Source: Curtobacterium sp. MCLR17_036 (GTDB taxonomy: Bacteria > Actinomycetota > Actinomycetes > Actinomycetales > Microbacteriaceae). From it: a DNA stretch of 64,000 bases. Under the pieces are notes generated by a model. The model made no database searches and was not told where the DNA came from. It saw only the letters and a list, made by a program, of their open reading frames with translations. This document shows, piece by piece, positions 8,435 to 16,866 of the stretch. The stretch covers positions 1,612,001-1,676,000 of the forward strand of contig NZ_CP126269.1 of assembly GCF_003234445.2 (NCBI RefSeq), in the 5' to 3' direction. Position numbers and translations under genes: made by a program. The first letter of the stretch is position 1. Each line of letters opens with the position of its first letter.

Positions 8435-9967
8435 ATGACAATGACCCGGGCGCCGCAGCACGCCCGGCCGGGAGGCCTGCACGGCACCGGGGTCGCCGCC
8501 CGCCTCGACCGGGTCCTGGCCTCGCGAGCCGCCTTCGTCGTGGTGCTCGTCGTCTTCGTGCTGATGGGCTTCGGCTTCGCCGCGGTCTTCCACGTGCACG
8601 CCACCGCTGCCCCCGACGAACGCGGGCACGTCGGGAACATCCTGCTCTACGCCGAGCGCCCGCTCGGTGCGGGGCCGTTCCTCGACCGGATGGACACGTC
8701 CCAGCTCTGGATGGGCGAACTCGTCCGCTCGCCCCTGTACCTGTACCACTACCTCATGTCGTTCCCGGCACGGGTCGCGCTCGGCCTCGGCCTGGGGTAC
8801 GAACAGGTGGTCGTCGTGCTCCGGGCCGTCGACGTGCTGTGGACGGCCCTCGGGCTCGTCGCGCTCCGGTCGCTGTTCCGCGGCGCCGGTGTCCCGGCGT
8901 CGATCGGACTGCTCGCCGTCGTCGCGACCGCCTTCACCGGCCGGTTCGCCTGGCAGGCGGCGACCGTCAGCTACGACGGTCCGGCGATGGCCGCGCTGTT
9001 CGTGTTCGCCGCCGTGGCCGTCCGGTTCGTCCGCGGCGGCGGGCTGCGCACCCTCGGCTGGCTCGTCGTCGCCGCCCTCGCCGCGCTGCTCCTGAAGTAC
9101 TCGCAGGCACCCTTCGTGCTCGCCGGCGGGTTCTTCGCGGTGCTGCTGCGCTACCGGGCGGACGGCTGGGTCTGGCTGCGGCAGCCGGTGGCACGCACCG
9201 TCCGCGGCGCGCGGGAGCGGCCGTGGGCGACGGCGACCCTCGTCGTGGTCGGCGGTGTGCTGGCAGCCCTCGCCGTCGAGCGCTTCGGGGTGAACCTGCT
9301 GCAGTTCCACGCCGTGAACCCGTCCTGCACCGCGCTGCACACGCGCGCGGACTGCATGGACCACGCGATCTTCCGGCGCAACTACGCGGCGACGAGAGCG
9401 CACGAGCTCGCCGAGGTGGCCGGCACGCTCCCGCCGTTCGACCCGCTCGCGTTCCTCGGCTCGTGGGTCGCGACGTACTTCAAGTCGCTCTTCTTCTTCT
9501 GGGGTGCCTCGCTGCCGTGGCAGCCGGAGCCCGCGGTCGTGCTCGCCGGTGCCGTGTCCGTCCTCGTCGCGGCCGTGGTCGCCGCCACCCAGCTGCGACG
9601 CGTGCTCGCGAACCCGGCGCTCGCATGGTGCGCGGCCGTCGCCAACACCTACGTGTTCGCGGTCCTCTGCTTCAACGCCGCGACGGTGGTGAACCTCGGG
9701 CAGACGTACGCGTTCTCCGGGCGCTACCTGCTGCCGGCGATGCCGCTCGCGGTCGCCGTCGTGCTCGTCGGGGTCCACTCGTGGCTGCGCCGCCTGCCGC
9801 GACGGGCACGGGTGGTGCTCACGGTCGTGGTCGGCGTGGTGCTCGCGGCGCTCTTCGTCCTGTACAACCCGGTGAGCGCGTTCTTCCCGTCGGCACGCTC
9901 GGCCGCCTGGTACTCCGGGTGGGCGCTCGAGGTGCTGCCGCACTGGTTGACCGGGGTCGACCCGTGA
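8435..9967 (+). CDS. polytopic membrane protein, GT-C/DUF2142-like
   Basis: A 510-residue integral membrane protein with about ten hydrophobic helices. After TM1 it carries PDERGH, the position where GT-C glycosyltransferases and DUF2142 proteins keep an acidic lumenal motif (PDExxH). This suggests a lipid-phosphate-sugar-dependent glycosyltransferase, but the family call is by motif and topology only. The ATG at 8435 is preferred over longer in-frame starts because TAGCAT lies just upstream. The pentapeptide-repeat gene overlaps its 3' end by 4 bp, so the two are probably made together. Confidence 0.7.
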   Translation: MTMTRAPQHARPGGLHGTGVAARLDRVLASRAAFVVVLVVFVLMGFGFAAVFHVHATAAPDERGHVGNILLYAERPLGAGPFLDRMDTSQLWMGELVRSPLYLYHYLMSFPARVALGLGLGYEQVVVVLRAVDVLWTALGLVALRSLFRGAGVPASIGLLAVVATAFTGRFAWQAATVSYDGPAMAALFVFAAVAVRFVRGGGLRTLGWLVVAALAALLLKYSQAPFVLAGGFFAVLLRYRADGWVWLRQPVARTVRGARERPWATATLVVVGGVLAALAVERFGVNLLQFHAVNPSCTALHTRADCMDHAIFRRNYAATRAHELAEVAGTLPPFDPLAFLGSWVATYFKSLFFFWGASLPWQPEPAVVLAGAVSVLVAAVVAATQLRRVLANPALAWCAAVANTYVFAVLCFNAATVVNLGQTYAFSGRYLLPAMPLAVAVVLVGVHSWLRRLPRRARVVLTVVVGVVLAALFVLYNPVSAFFPSARSAAWYSGWALEVLPHWLTGVDP

Positions 9968-10674
9968 CCGCGCGGCCGCGCGTCCGGGGCGTGGTCGTCG
10001 GGATCGCATCCGTCGCCTTCGTCGCGGCGATCGGGGTCGCGGCGTTCCTGCGGCCGGGCAGCGACGGCGGCAGCGTGCACGAGGTCGACGGCTGCGCCGT
10101 CGTCTCCGCCCCGGGCCCCGAGGTCGCGACGTCCTGTCCGTCGGCGCGGCTGTCCGGCGTCGACCTGGCCGCCGCGGACCTGCGGCTCGCCGAGCTCCAG
10201 CGGGTCGACCTGCGTGCCGCCGACCTGTCGGACGCCGTGCTCTACGGTGCGGACCTGCGTCGGGCCGACCTGCGCGGGGCGGACCTGCGCGGCGCCGACC
10301 TGCACGCGGCCGACCTGCGCGCCGCCGACCTGCGCGACGCCCGGCTGTCCGCCGCGGACCTGTCGTCCGCGCGGCTCGACGGGGCCGACCTCGACGGCGC
10401 GGACCTGTCCGGTGCACGGATCGAGGACCTCGACGCCCCCGACACGATCCTGGACCCCGCGCCGATCGCCCTCCGGAGCCCCGACGGCCGTCCGGTCCGC
10501 ACCGTCCTGCGCCTCGCGCTGCCGACCGGCGTGACCGCACCCCGCTGCACCGACCGGGTGGTGACCGCCGCTGTCGGCGAGACGACCGTGCGGTGCCGCC
10601 TGCAGACCGACGCCCGGCTCGGCGGCCGGCTCGAGGTCCCCGTGGTCGTGACCGTCAGCGGTCCCACGGGCTGA
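9964..10674 (+). CDS. secreted or membrane-anchored pentapeptide-repeat protein
   Basis: A 236-residue protein. An N-terminal hydrophobic helix (about residues 8-29) is followed by a short Cys-containing linker and then roughly 16 pentapeptide repeats of the A(D)LRx type (about residues 62-145), which should fold as a right-handed quadrilateral beta-helix. The C-terminal ~80 residues are non-repetitive with two Cys. The repeat-bearing part is predicted outside the cell, unlike the cytosolic gyrase-protecting pentapeptide proteins. The GTG start overlaps the upstream membrane-protein gene (GTGA). Function unknown. Confidence 0.8.
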   Translation: MTARPRVRGVVVGIASVAFVAAIGVAAFLRPGSDGGSVHEVDGCAVVSAPGPEVATSCPSARLSGVDLAAADLRLAELQRVDLRAADLSDAVLYGADLRRADLRGADLRGADLHAADLRAADLRDARLSAADLSSARLDGADLDGADLSGARIEDLDAPDTILDPAPIALRSPDGRPVRTVLRLALPTGVTAPRCTDRVVTAAVGETTVRCRLQTDARLGGRLEVPVVVTVSGPTG

Positions 10675-10680
10675 GCGCGA

Positions 10681-10695
10681 CCCCGCACGGCGGGG
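10681..10695. terminator. bidirectional hairpin between convergent genes
   Basis: CCCCGC and GCGGGG form a 6-bp stem with a 3-nt loop in the 31-bp gap between convergent genes. Confidence 0.5.
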
Positions 10696-10705
10696 CGGTG
10701 GTCCG

Positions 10706-12193
10706 TCAGCGCTCGATGCTCAGCGTGCCGTCGACGTTGTTGTCGACGATCGTGCCCTGCTCCGGCACGTAGACGTCGAGGTAGTCGAGCCGGAAGTGCT
10801 CGAGCTCGTCGGCGTGCTCGTCCAGGAACGTCCGGACCTGCGCGGGCATCGTCCGGCGCGTGTCCGAGCCGACCACCACGGCGTCGAACGGGCCGTTCTC
10901 CGGTCGCATCGAGCCGCGGTCCCCGAAGTAGATGCGCCACGTGTTCGCGCTGAAGCGGCTGAACAGGACGCCCTCGGTGCCGTGCCCCCGGACGGTCAGG
11001 GCGTCGGTCAGCAGCGCGATCCCGCTCGGCCGGGTCTCGGCCACGGCGACCCCGAGCCGCCCAGCAGGGACGAGCAGACCGGCGACGAGCACGAGTGCCG
11101 CCACGCGACCGAGCGGCGGTCGCACCGACGCCAGGCGCGCGTACCCGATCGCCGCGAGGGCGACGACGAGCGGCATCCACGCGTCGTAGTAGTAGGGAAG
11201 CGACACGTTCGCGACGACGACGTAGAACACGACGAATACGCCGAGGGCGATGCCGAGGTAGGCCACGAGCCGGTCGGGGCGGACGGCGAGAGCGCAGACG
11301 ACGCCGACCACGAGCAGGGCGAGGAGCAACCAGCCGGTGCCGGCGAACAGGAACGCGAAGTTCGCCCACCACGGCGCACGCGCGAACACGGTGCCGAGGA
11401 TCGTCGTCGGGTGGCCGTGCGCGTTCTGCTGCGCCTGGAAGGCGAGCATGTGCCCGATCGCGGAGAACAGCCCGACCGGCAGGTAGAGCAGGACGAACAC
11501 GACGACGAACGGCACGCCGCCCCACAGCGCCCCGACCCCGAGGTCCTTCCAGCGACGCGCCAGCAGCGGCAGCGCCCCGATCGCGAGCACCAGGACCGCG
11601 GTGGAGACCTTCGACGTGACGGACAGCGCCAGCAGGGCCCCGGCCGCGGCGACCCACCAGCGGTTGCCGGTCCGCATCCAGCGCCAGGCGGCCGCGAGCG
11701 ACGCCACCGCGAAGAACACCATGAGCGGTTCGAGCATCGCGAACCGGTCGATGCGGGCGCCGATCACCGAACCGGCGTCGGCCCAGGTGGCCCCGGCGGC
11801 GCGCGGGGTCAGCCACCAGGCGCCCGCGGCGAGCAGCCCGGTCCAGAAGCCGACCTCGCGCCGGAGCCAGACGAACAGCACCGCACCGGTGGCGAGCATC
11901 GCGACCGCGGCCACGAGCCGCGGTCCGAGCGGGCCCTGGCCGACGACGAGTTGCGCGATGCCGTAGAGGTACTTCGCCGTCGGCGGGTGCTCGAGGTTGA
12001 GCGAGAAGTCACCGTGCACGTAGGCCCAGCTCGCCCGCAGGTAGATGAACTCGTCGTTCACGATCGTGGCGCGCCCCAGGTGCCAGAACGCGACGAACAG
12101 CGCTGCGGCGGCCACCACGACGAAGGCGGTGCCGCGCAGCGGACGGGAGTGCAGACGGGGGATGACGACCTCCAGGGCGCAGTGCTCGCCCAA
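10706..12193 (-). CDS. GT-C / PMT_2-type membrane glycosyltransferase
   Basis: A protein of about 495 residues with around ten transmembrane segments. The first extracytoplasmic loop has NDEFIYL and then HPPTAKYLYG, the hallmark acidic and HPP motifs of the dolichyl/polyprenyl-phosphate mannosyltransferase superfamily. It probably transfers a sugar from a polyprenyl-phosphate donor to a protein or cell-wall glycan outside the cell. The start is uncertain. The longest frame opens with TTG at 12193 without a good ribosome binding site, and a GGAGG inside the frame is followed by ATC rather than a usual start codon. Confidence 0.82.
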   Translation of the reverse strand: MGEHCALEVVIPRLHSRPLRGTAFVVVAAAALFVAFWHLGRATIVNDEFIYLRASWAYVHGDFSLNLEHPPTAKYLYGIAQLVVGQGPLGPRLVAAVAMLATGAVLFVWLRREVGFWTGLLAAGAWWLTPRAAGATWADAGSVIGARIDRFAMLEPLMVFFAVASLAAAWRWMRTGNRWWVAAAGALLALSVTSKVSTAVLVLAIGALPLLARRWKDLGVGALWGGVPFVVVFVLLYLPVGLFSAIGHMLAFQAQQNAHGHPTTILGTVFARAPWWANFAFLFAGTGWLLLALLVVGVVCALAVRPDRLVAYLGIALGVFVVFYVVVANVSLPYYYDAWMPLVVALAAIGYARLASVRPPLGRVAALVLVAGLLVPAGRLGVAVAETRPSGIALLTDALTVRGHGTEGVLFSRFSANTWRIYFGDRGSMRPENGPFDAVVVGSDTRRTMPAQVRTFLDEHADELEHFRLDYLDVYVPEQGTIVDNNVDGTLSIER

Positions 12194-12197
12194 TCAT

Positions 12198-12224
12198 GGC
12201 AGGACTGGCCGTGCGGGTCCTGCC
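12198..12224. promoter_or_regulatory. inverted repeat in divergent intergenic region
   Basis: GGCAGGAC and GTCCTGCC are separated by 11 nt between the divergent genes starting near 12193 and 12250. It could be an operator or a small hairpin. Confidence 0.4.
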
Positions 12225-12237
12225 GGGGTGTTGCTGT

Positions 12238-12243
12238 TAGCGT
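12238..12243 (+). promoter_or_regulatory. -10 box TAGCGT, leaderless start
   Basis: It lies 6 nt before the GTG at 12250, so the transcript should begin at or next to the start codon. Confidence 0.55.
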
Positions 12244-12249
12244 TCTCAG

Positions 12250-12729
12250 GTGCTCCGATCCCGTCCGCCCCGCGCCGCGCTCCTCGGCGTGCTGCTCGTG
12301 ACGGTCCTCGCGGCCTGCAGCGGGCAGGGCGCGGACGCCGACCCGACCGAGGGGCCGACCGGCTCCGAGAGCGTCGTCAGCGACGGCGCGTCACCCGTCG
12401 TGTTCGCCTTCGAGTGCGACGACGGCGGCGACCGCGAGCGCTACACGACCTACTCCGCCGTGTGGGAGGCCGAACGCTCGTCGTGCACGGCGCACCGGCT
12501 CACCGGTTCGGTGCCGTCGGAGCAGCAGCAGGCCGCGGTCCGTGCCGCGGACGGAGCCGCGACCCTCGTCGAGCTCGCGGCCACGTGCGCGGACACCGGC
12601 ACCGCACCGTGGACGACCGCGGTGACCACGCGACGTGGGGCGCAGGTCGCCGCGGCGCTCCTGCGGTACTGCCCCGGGCACCCGGAGACCGACCACCTGC
12701 GCGACGCGCTGTCGACGTACCGGGGCTGA
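12250..12729 (+). CDS. small lipoprotein, unknown function
   Basis: A 159-residue exported lipoprotein. The signal sequence has an Arg-rich n-region, a hydrophobic core and the lipobox LAAC at about residues 20-23. An acidic linker follows, then a compact domain with four Cys (two near ECDD and SSC, two near TCAD and YCPG) that could form two disulfides. No family is recognised. The GTG start is supported by a -10 box 6 nt upstream. It is transcribed away from the GT-C gene and ends 40 bp before the convergent def gene. Confidence 0.75.
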   Translation: MLRSRPPRAALLGVLLVTVLAACSGQGADADPTEGPTGSESVVSDGASPVVFAFECDDGGDRERYTTYSAVWEAERSSCTAHRLTGSVPSEQQQAAVRAADGAATLVELAATCADTGTAPWTTAVTTRRGAQVAAALLRYCPGHPETDHLRDALSTYRG

Positions 12730-12769
12730 GCCGGGCCTCCCGGTCGCCCGTCGGGTGCTCGAGCGGGCG

Positions 12770-13345
12770 TCAGCCCTCGGGGTGGTCGCGACCCGGCAAC
12801 CACGACTGGCCGGGGCCGCCCCAGCTGCTCTTGCGGATCGCCTTCGCGACCTGCTTGCCGTACGGGTGCACGAGACGGTCGGCGTACAGCCAGCCGTCGA
12901 GGTGGTCGTACTCGTGCTGGAAGATGCGGGCCAGCCAGCCGTGGGCCTCGACCTCGAACGGCTCGCCGTGCTCGTCGACCGCCCGCAGCAGGGCGCCCTC
13001 GGACCGGCGCAGCGGGAAGCGCTCGCCCGGGATCGACAGGCAGCCCTCGGACTCGTCGTCCTCGTCGAGCTCCTCGACGGACTCGGGGACGGCGGGCGTC
13101 GTCCACAGCACGGGGTTGACGGCGACGCCGCGGTGCAGGACCTCGTCGTCGTCGGTGTACGAGTACACGAAGAGGCGCTTGCCGACGCCGACCTGCGGGC
13201 CGGCCAGGCCGACACCGGGGGCCAGGTCCATCGTCTCGTACATGTCGGCGACGAGCGTGCGCAGGTCGTCATCGAACGCGGTGACCTCGGCTGCACGCTC
13301 GTGCAGGACGGGTTCACCGGTGATGCGGATCGGGAGAACGGCCAT
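12770..13345 (-). CDS. def: peptide deformylase
   Basis: A 191-residue cytosolic metalloenzyme that removes the N-formyl group from nascent proteins. All three motifs are present: GVGLAGPQVG (44-53, usual GxGLAAxQ), EGCLSIPG with metal ligand Cys102, and HEYDH with ligands His144 and His148 and catalytic Glu145. An acidic insertion (EELDEDDESE, about 91-100) precedes motif 2. The ATG start has a leaderless -10 box. It is divergent from a transporter gene with only 39 bp between start codons. Confidence 0.95.
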   Translation of the reverse strand: MAVLPIRITGEPVLHERAAEVTAFDDDLRTLVADMYETMDLAPGVGLAGPQVGVGKRLFVYSYTDDDEVLHRGVAVNPVLWTTPAVPESVEELDEDDESEGCLSIPGERFPLRRSEGALLRAVDEHGEPFEVEAHGWLARIFQHEYDHLDGWLYADRLVHPYGKQVAKAIRKSSWGGPGQSWLPGRDHPEG

Positions 13346-13351
13346 TCACCC

Positions 13352-13378
13352 AGGTTATCCGGCGGCGGACGGTAGCCT
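13352..13378. promoter_or_regulatory. back-to-back leaderless promoters (def / transporter)
   Basis: On the minus strand TAACCT (13352-13357) is 6 nt before the def ATG. On the plus strand TAGCCT (13373-13378) is 6 nt before the GTG at 13385. The two polymerase footprints must overlap. Confidence 0.6.
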
Positions 13379-13384
13379 CGACGC

Positions 13385-14299
13385 GTGACGACGGACCTCC
13401 AGCTGCCGGATGCGGTCAACAACCTGACCCCCTTCCAGGCGCTCATGATCCCCGTCGCCCTGATCGGCGCGGTCTTCCTGTCGCTCGGCGCCCAGTTCCA
13501 GAGCCGCGGGGTGCAGCGGGTCGAGGCGCGCCTCGGCCGGCAGTCGAAGGGCCTGAGCGTCCGGCACGTCGTCGGTCTGCTGTCGAGCGGCTGGTGGGTC
13601 CTCGGCACCCTCATGCTCGGCATCGCCGTCGTCCTGCAGCTCGTCAGCATCACGAACGCACCGCTCATCGTCGTGCAGCCGCTCGGCGCGGTCGCACTCG
13701 TCATCACGACGTGGTTCTCCTCGCGCTCGTCCGGGGTCCCGCTCGGGCAGGCAGCACGACGCGCGGTCTGGACCTGCATCATCGGTGTCGGCATCTTCGT
13801 CGGCATCGCCGCCTTCGTCGGGCACGAGAGCGCCATCACCCGGCAGCAGCTCGTCACCGTCCTGGTGGTCCTCGCCGTCGTGCTCGTCCTCGTGCTGGCG
13901 ACGTTCCGCCTCGTGGCGAAGCACCGCAACGCGCTCTACTACATCGCCGGGGCCGGGGTCCTCTACGGGTTCGTGGCCACCCTGGCGAAGGTCGTGCTGA
14001 ACCGGTTCGTGAACGGCACGTTCGACTGGCTGACGGTGCTCGCCATCGTGGGCGTGGTCGTCGCGGCGTCGCTCGGCGGGTACTTCGTGCAGAACGCCTA
14101 CTCGAGCGGGTCGGCCGACCTCGTCATCGCGGGCCTCACCGTCATCGACCCGATCGTCGCGGTCGGCATCGGCGTCGTCGTGCTCGACGAGGCCGCCGGG
14201 GCGCCGTGGTTCGCCGTCGCCGGGTTCGTCGTCGCGGCGGCCATCGCGATCACCGGGGTGTTCCTGCTCGCGAAGCACCACCCGGAAGCCCGGCGCTGA
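13385..14299 (+). CDS. DMT-superfamily (NIPA/EamA-like) membrane transporter
   Basis: A 304-residue integral membrane protein with about nine helices, cytoplasmic N-terminus and a short basic C-terminus. The AQFQSRGV segment after TM1 and the APLIVVQPLGAVALV helix resemble actinobacterial members of the DMT group related to NIPA magnesium transporters. The duplicated pattern of DMT proteins is visible (LGAVALVITTW versus LTVIDPIVAVGIGVVVLDE). The substrate is unknown; magnesium is only a possibility. The start is set by the leaderless promoter at 13373. Confidence 0.8.
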   Translation: MTTDLQLPDAVNNLTPFQALMIPVALIGAVFLSLGAQFQSRGVQRVEARLGRQSKGLSVRHVVGLLSSGWWVLGTLMLGIAVVLQLVSITNAPLIVVQPLGAVALVITTWFSSRSSGVPLGQAARRAVWTCIIGVGIFVGIAAFVGHESAITRQQLVTVLVVLAVVLVLVLATFRLVAKHRNALYYIAGAGVLYGFVATLAKVVLNRFVNGTFDWLTVLAIVGVVVAASLGGYFVQNAYSSGSADLVIAGLTVIDPIVAVGIGVVVLDEAAGAPWFAVAGFVVAAAIAITGVFLLAKHHPEARR

Positions 14300-14302
14300 C
14301 CC

Positions 14303-14321
14303 GCGGGGCCGCCTGCCCCGC
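14303..14321 (+). terminator. hairpin terminator
   Basis: GCGGGGC and GCCCCGC form a 7-bp stem with a 5-nt loop just after the transporter stop. Confidence 0.55.
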
Positions 14322-14341
14322 CGCCGGGGTGCGTGCTCCGT

Positions 14342-14377
14342 GACGCCCGCATCCGCCGCGCGGCTGACGCGGGCGTC
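14342..14377 (+). terminator. second hairpin, 9-bp stem
   Basis: GACGCCCGC pairs perfectly with GCGGGCGTC across an 18-nt spacer. It precedes a TAGCGT -10 box at 14391-14396 that could start the next gene's mRNA. Confidence 0.5.
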
Positions 14378-14438
14378 GATCCTGGTGCGCTAGCGTTCCA
14401 GACCGACCCGCTTCCCCCACGAGAGGACGACGCCCGCC

Positions 14439-15650
14439 GTGTCAGGAGACGCCACCACCGCCGCCCCCGGACCGACGGACGCGACCGGCGACACCCGCCG
14501 CCTGCGCGTCATGATCGCCGCCGACACGTTCCCGCCCGACGTCAACGGCGCGGCGACCTTCGCCGAGCAGCTCGCCGTCGGACTCGCCGAGCGCGGGCAC
14601 GAGGTCCACGTCGTCGCCCCGGCGTCGAGCAGCCACCACGGCACCTTCGACGAGGAGCACCAGGGCGTGACCCTCGTCGTCCACCGCCTGAAGTCCTACA
14701 AGTGGCCGCTGCACGCCTGGCTCCGCTTCGTCTGGCCGTGGAGCGTCCGCAAGTGGACCGGCCCGATCCTCGACGCCGTGCGGCCCGACGTCCTGCACAT
14801 CCAGTCGCACGTCGTCATCGGCCGCGGCATCGTGCACGAGGCGAAGGAGCGCGGCATCCGCGTCGTCGCCACGAACCACTTCATGCCCGAGAACCTGCTC
14901 GAGTACACGCCGTTCGGCAAGTGGACCCTGCCGATCGCGTTGAAGATCGCCTGGAACGACGCGGCGAAGACCTACCGCCAGGCCGACACCATCACGACCC
15001 CGACGAACCTGGCCGCCGACTACCTGCGCCGGGCCATCGCCGGCCAGCAGGTGCTCGCGATCTCCTGCGGCATCGACGCCACCCGCTACGTCGCCCGTCC
15101 GGGACGCCCGCCGGGCAACGACGTCGTCTTCGTCGGCCGGGTCGCGCCGGAGAAGAACCTCGACGTCCTGGTGCGCGCGATGGCGCTGCTGCCCGGCTCG
15201 CTCGGCGCGACGTTGTCGATCGTCGGCGACGGCGAGATGATCCCGAAGCTCACCGCTCTGGCGAAGGAGCTCGGCCTCGAGGACCGTGTCCGGTTCCTCG
15301 GGTTCGTCTCCGACGAGGACAAGCGCACCGCCCTGACGAACGCCACCGTCTTCGCGATGCCGTCGACCGCCGAGCTGCAGAGCATCTCGTCGCTCGAGGG
15401 CATGGCCTCCGGGCTGCCGGTGGTCGCGGCCGACTCGATGGCGCTGCCGCACCTCATCGACGGCAACGGGTACCTGTTCGCCCCGGGCGACGAGCGCGAC
15501 CTGGCGGCCAAGCTCGAGGCGGTGCTCACGGCGTCCGACGCCGACTACACCGCCATGCGCGACCGCAGCCTCGCGATGATCGAGGCACACGACATCAACC
15601 GCACGCTCTCGACCTTCGAGGCGCTGTATCGTGGGGAAACGGTGGCCTGA
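14439..15650 (+). CDS. family 4 glycosyltransferase
   Basis: A 403-residue cytosolic or peripheral GT-B glycosyltransferase, related to actinobacterial phosphatidylinositol mannosyl/glucosyltransferases. The N-terminal acceptor domain has DTFPPDVNGAATFAEQLA and HIQSHVVIGRG. The C-terminal nucleotide-sugar domain has FVGRVAPEKNLDVLV, GDGEM and the donor-binding SSLEGMASGLPVVA. The GTG at 14439 follows GAGAGGA. The tRNA-Met gene begins only 9 bp after the stop, so read-through transcription into the tRNA is likely. Acceptor and sugar are not predictable. Confidence 0.88.
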   Translation: MSGDATTAAPGPTDATGDTRRLRVMIAADTFPPDVNGAATFAEQLAVGLAERGHEVHVVAPASSSHHGTFDEEHQGVTLVVHRLKSYKWPLHAWLRFVWPWSVRKWTGPILDAVRPDVLHIQSHVVIGRGIVHEAKERGIRVVATNHFMPENLLEYTPFGKWTLPIALKIAWNDAAKTYRQADTITTPTNLAADYLRRAIAGQQVLAISCGIDATRYVARPGRPPGNDVVFVGRVAPEKNLDVLVRAMALLPGSLGATLSIVGDGEMIPKLTALAKELGLEDRVRFLGFVSDEDKRTALTNATVFAMPSTAELQSISSLEGMASGLPVVAADSMALPHLIDGNGYLFAPGDERDLAAKLEAVLTASDADYTAMRDRSLAMIEAHDINRTLSTFEALYRGETVA

Positions 15651-15659
15651 CGGCCTCCG

Positions 15660-15734
15660 GGGGCGGTAGCCAAGCTGGTCAAGGCAGTCGGCTCATAACC
15701 GAACGATCCGCGGGTTCAAGTCCCGCCCGCCCCA
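15660..15734 (+). tRNA. tRNA-Met (CAT), elongator-type
   Basis: A 75-nt cloverleaf. Acceptor GGGGCGG pairs with CCGCCCC, which excludes the initiator C1-A72 type. The anticodon loop is CTCATAA and the T-arm is GCGGG-TTCAAGT-CCCGC, with discriminator A. A G-A mismatch closes the outer anticodon stem (15687/15703). CAT is also used by tRNA-Ile2, so methionine is probable rather than proven. It is flanked by coding sequence 9 bp upstream and 1 bp downstream. Confidence 0.9.
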
Positions 15735-15735
15735 C

Positions 15736-16866
15736 GTGCAGTTGAAACGCAAGCGCGACGACGACCCCGACGGCGTCGGCCCGACACCGAACGTCACCTT
15801 CGAGGTGACGCGCGGTGGCACCGGCGTGCGCGTGAACGCCTTCCGCCTCGGGTTCATGGGTGCGATCGGCGTGCTCGTCGCGCTGCTCGCGGGCTCGATC
15901 ATCCACGAGCTGAGCACGGTGCTCGTGTACATCGGCGTCGCCCTCTTCCTCGCGCTCGGCATCGACCCGCTCGTCTCGTTCCTCGAGCGGGTCATCCCGC
16001 GCTGGGCGGCGATCACGATCGTCGTCGTCGGCGTGCTCGCCGCGTTCGCCGGGGTCGTGTTCGCGGTCGTCCCGATCCTCGTCGAGCAGGCGACGAACCT
16101 GATCCAGAACTTCCCCGAGATCGTCGACGACATCTCGAAGCAGCAGTGGGTGCAGGACCTGTCGCGCCAGTTCGCGGGCTCCTTCGACATCGACCACGCC
16201 CTCGAGTCCGTGCAGACCTTCGTCGAGAACCCGGGCAACCTGCTCAGCGTCGGCGGCGGGATCCTGGCGGTCGGCAGCGGCATCCTGTCCGGGGTGACCG
16301 GCGCGCTGATCGTCCTCATCCTCATGCTGTACTTCCTCGCCTCGATGCGCGGCATGAAGCGCGCCGCCTACCGGTTCGTGCCGGCGTCGCGACGCGAGAA
16401 CTTCATCGACGTGAGCGAGCAGATCACCCAGGCGGTCGGCCGCTACGTCGTCGGGCAGGTCTCGCAGGCGCTCATCAACGGCGTGCTCAGCCTGGTCTGG
16501 CTGCTCATCATCGGCGCGCCGCTGCCGGTGCTGCTCGCCTCGTTCGCCTTCCTCGGCTCGCTCATCCCGCTCGTCGGCACCCTGAGCGCCGCGGTCGTCA
16601 TCTCGGTGCTCTGCCTGTTCGCCTCACCGGTGACGGCCCTCGCCGCGGCGATCTACTACCTCGTCTACATGCAGGTCGAGGCCTACCTCATCTCGCCGCG
16701 CATCATGTCCCGCGCGGTGCAGGTCCCCGGCGCCCTCGTGGTCATCGCCGCGGTCGCCGGCGGCACGATCGGCGGCGTGCTCGGCGCCCTCGTCGCCCTG
16801 CCCGTCGCCGCGTCGGTGATCATCATCGTGCAGAAGGTCATCTACCCCCGACAGGAACTGGCATGA
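15736..16866 (+). CDS. AI-2E family membrane permease
   Basis: A 376-residue polytopic protein of the AI-2E transporter (UPF0118) family. Two N-terminal helix pairs are followed by a large hydrophilic loop (about 115-185) and five C-terminal helices with the SFAFLGSLIPLVGT and QVEAYLISPRIM segments typical of the family. Members include quorum-signal and Na/H exchangers, so the substrate is open. The GTG at 15736 lies 1 bp after the tRNA, so no ribosome binding site outside the tRNA is possible. An ATG at 15856 is the alternative but would cut a conserved-looking N-terminus. It overlaps the next gene by 4 bp. Confidence 0.85.
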   Translation: MQLKRKRDDDPDGVGPTPNVTFEVTRGGTGVRVNAFRLGFMGAIGVLVALLAGSIIHELSTVLVYIGVALFLALGIDPLVSFLERVIPRWAAITIVVVGVLAAFAGVVFAVVPILVEQATNLIQNFPEIVDDISKQQWVQDLSRQFAGSFDIDHALESVQTFVENPGNLLSVGGGILAVGSGILSGVTGALIVLILMLYFLASMRGMKRAAYRFVPASRRENFIDVSEQITQAVGRYVVGQVSQALINGVLSLVWLLIIGAPLPVLLASFAFLGSLIPLVGTLSAAVVISVLCLFASPVTALAAAIYYLVYMQVEAYLISPRIMSRAVQVPGALVVIAAVAGGTIGGVLGALVALPVAASVIIIVQKVIYPRQELA

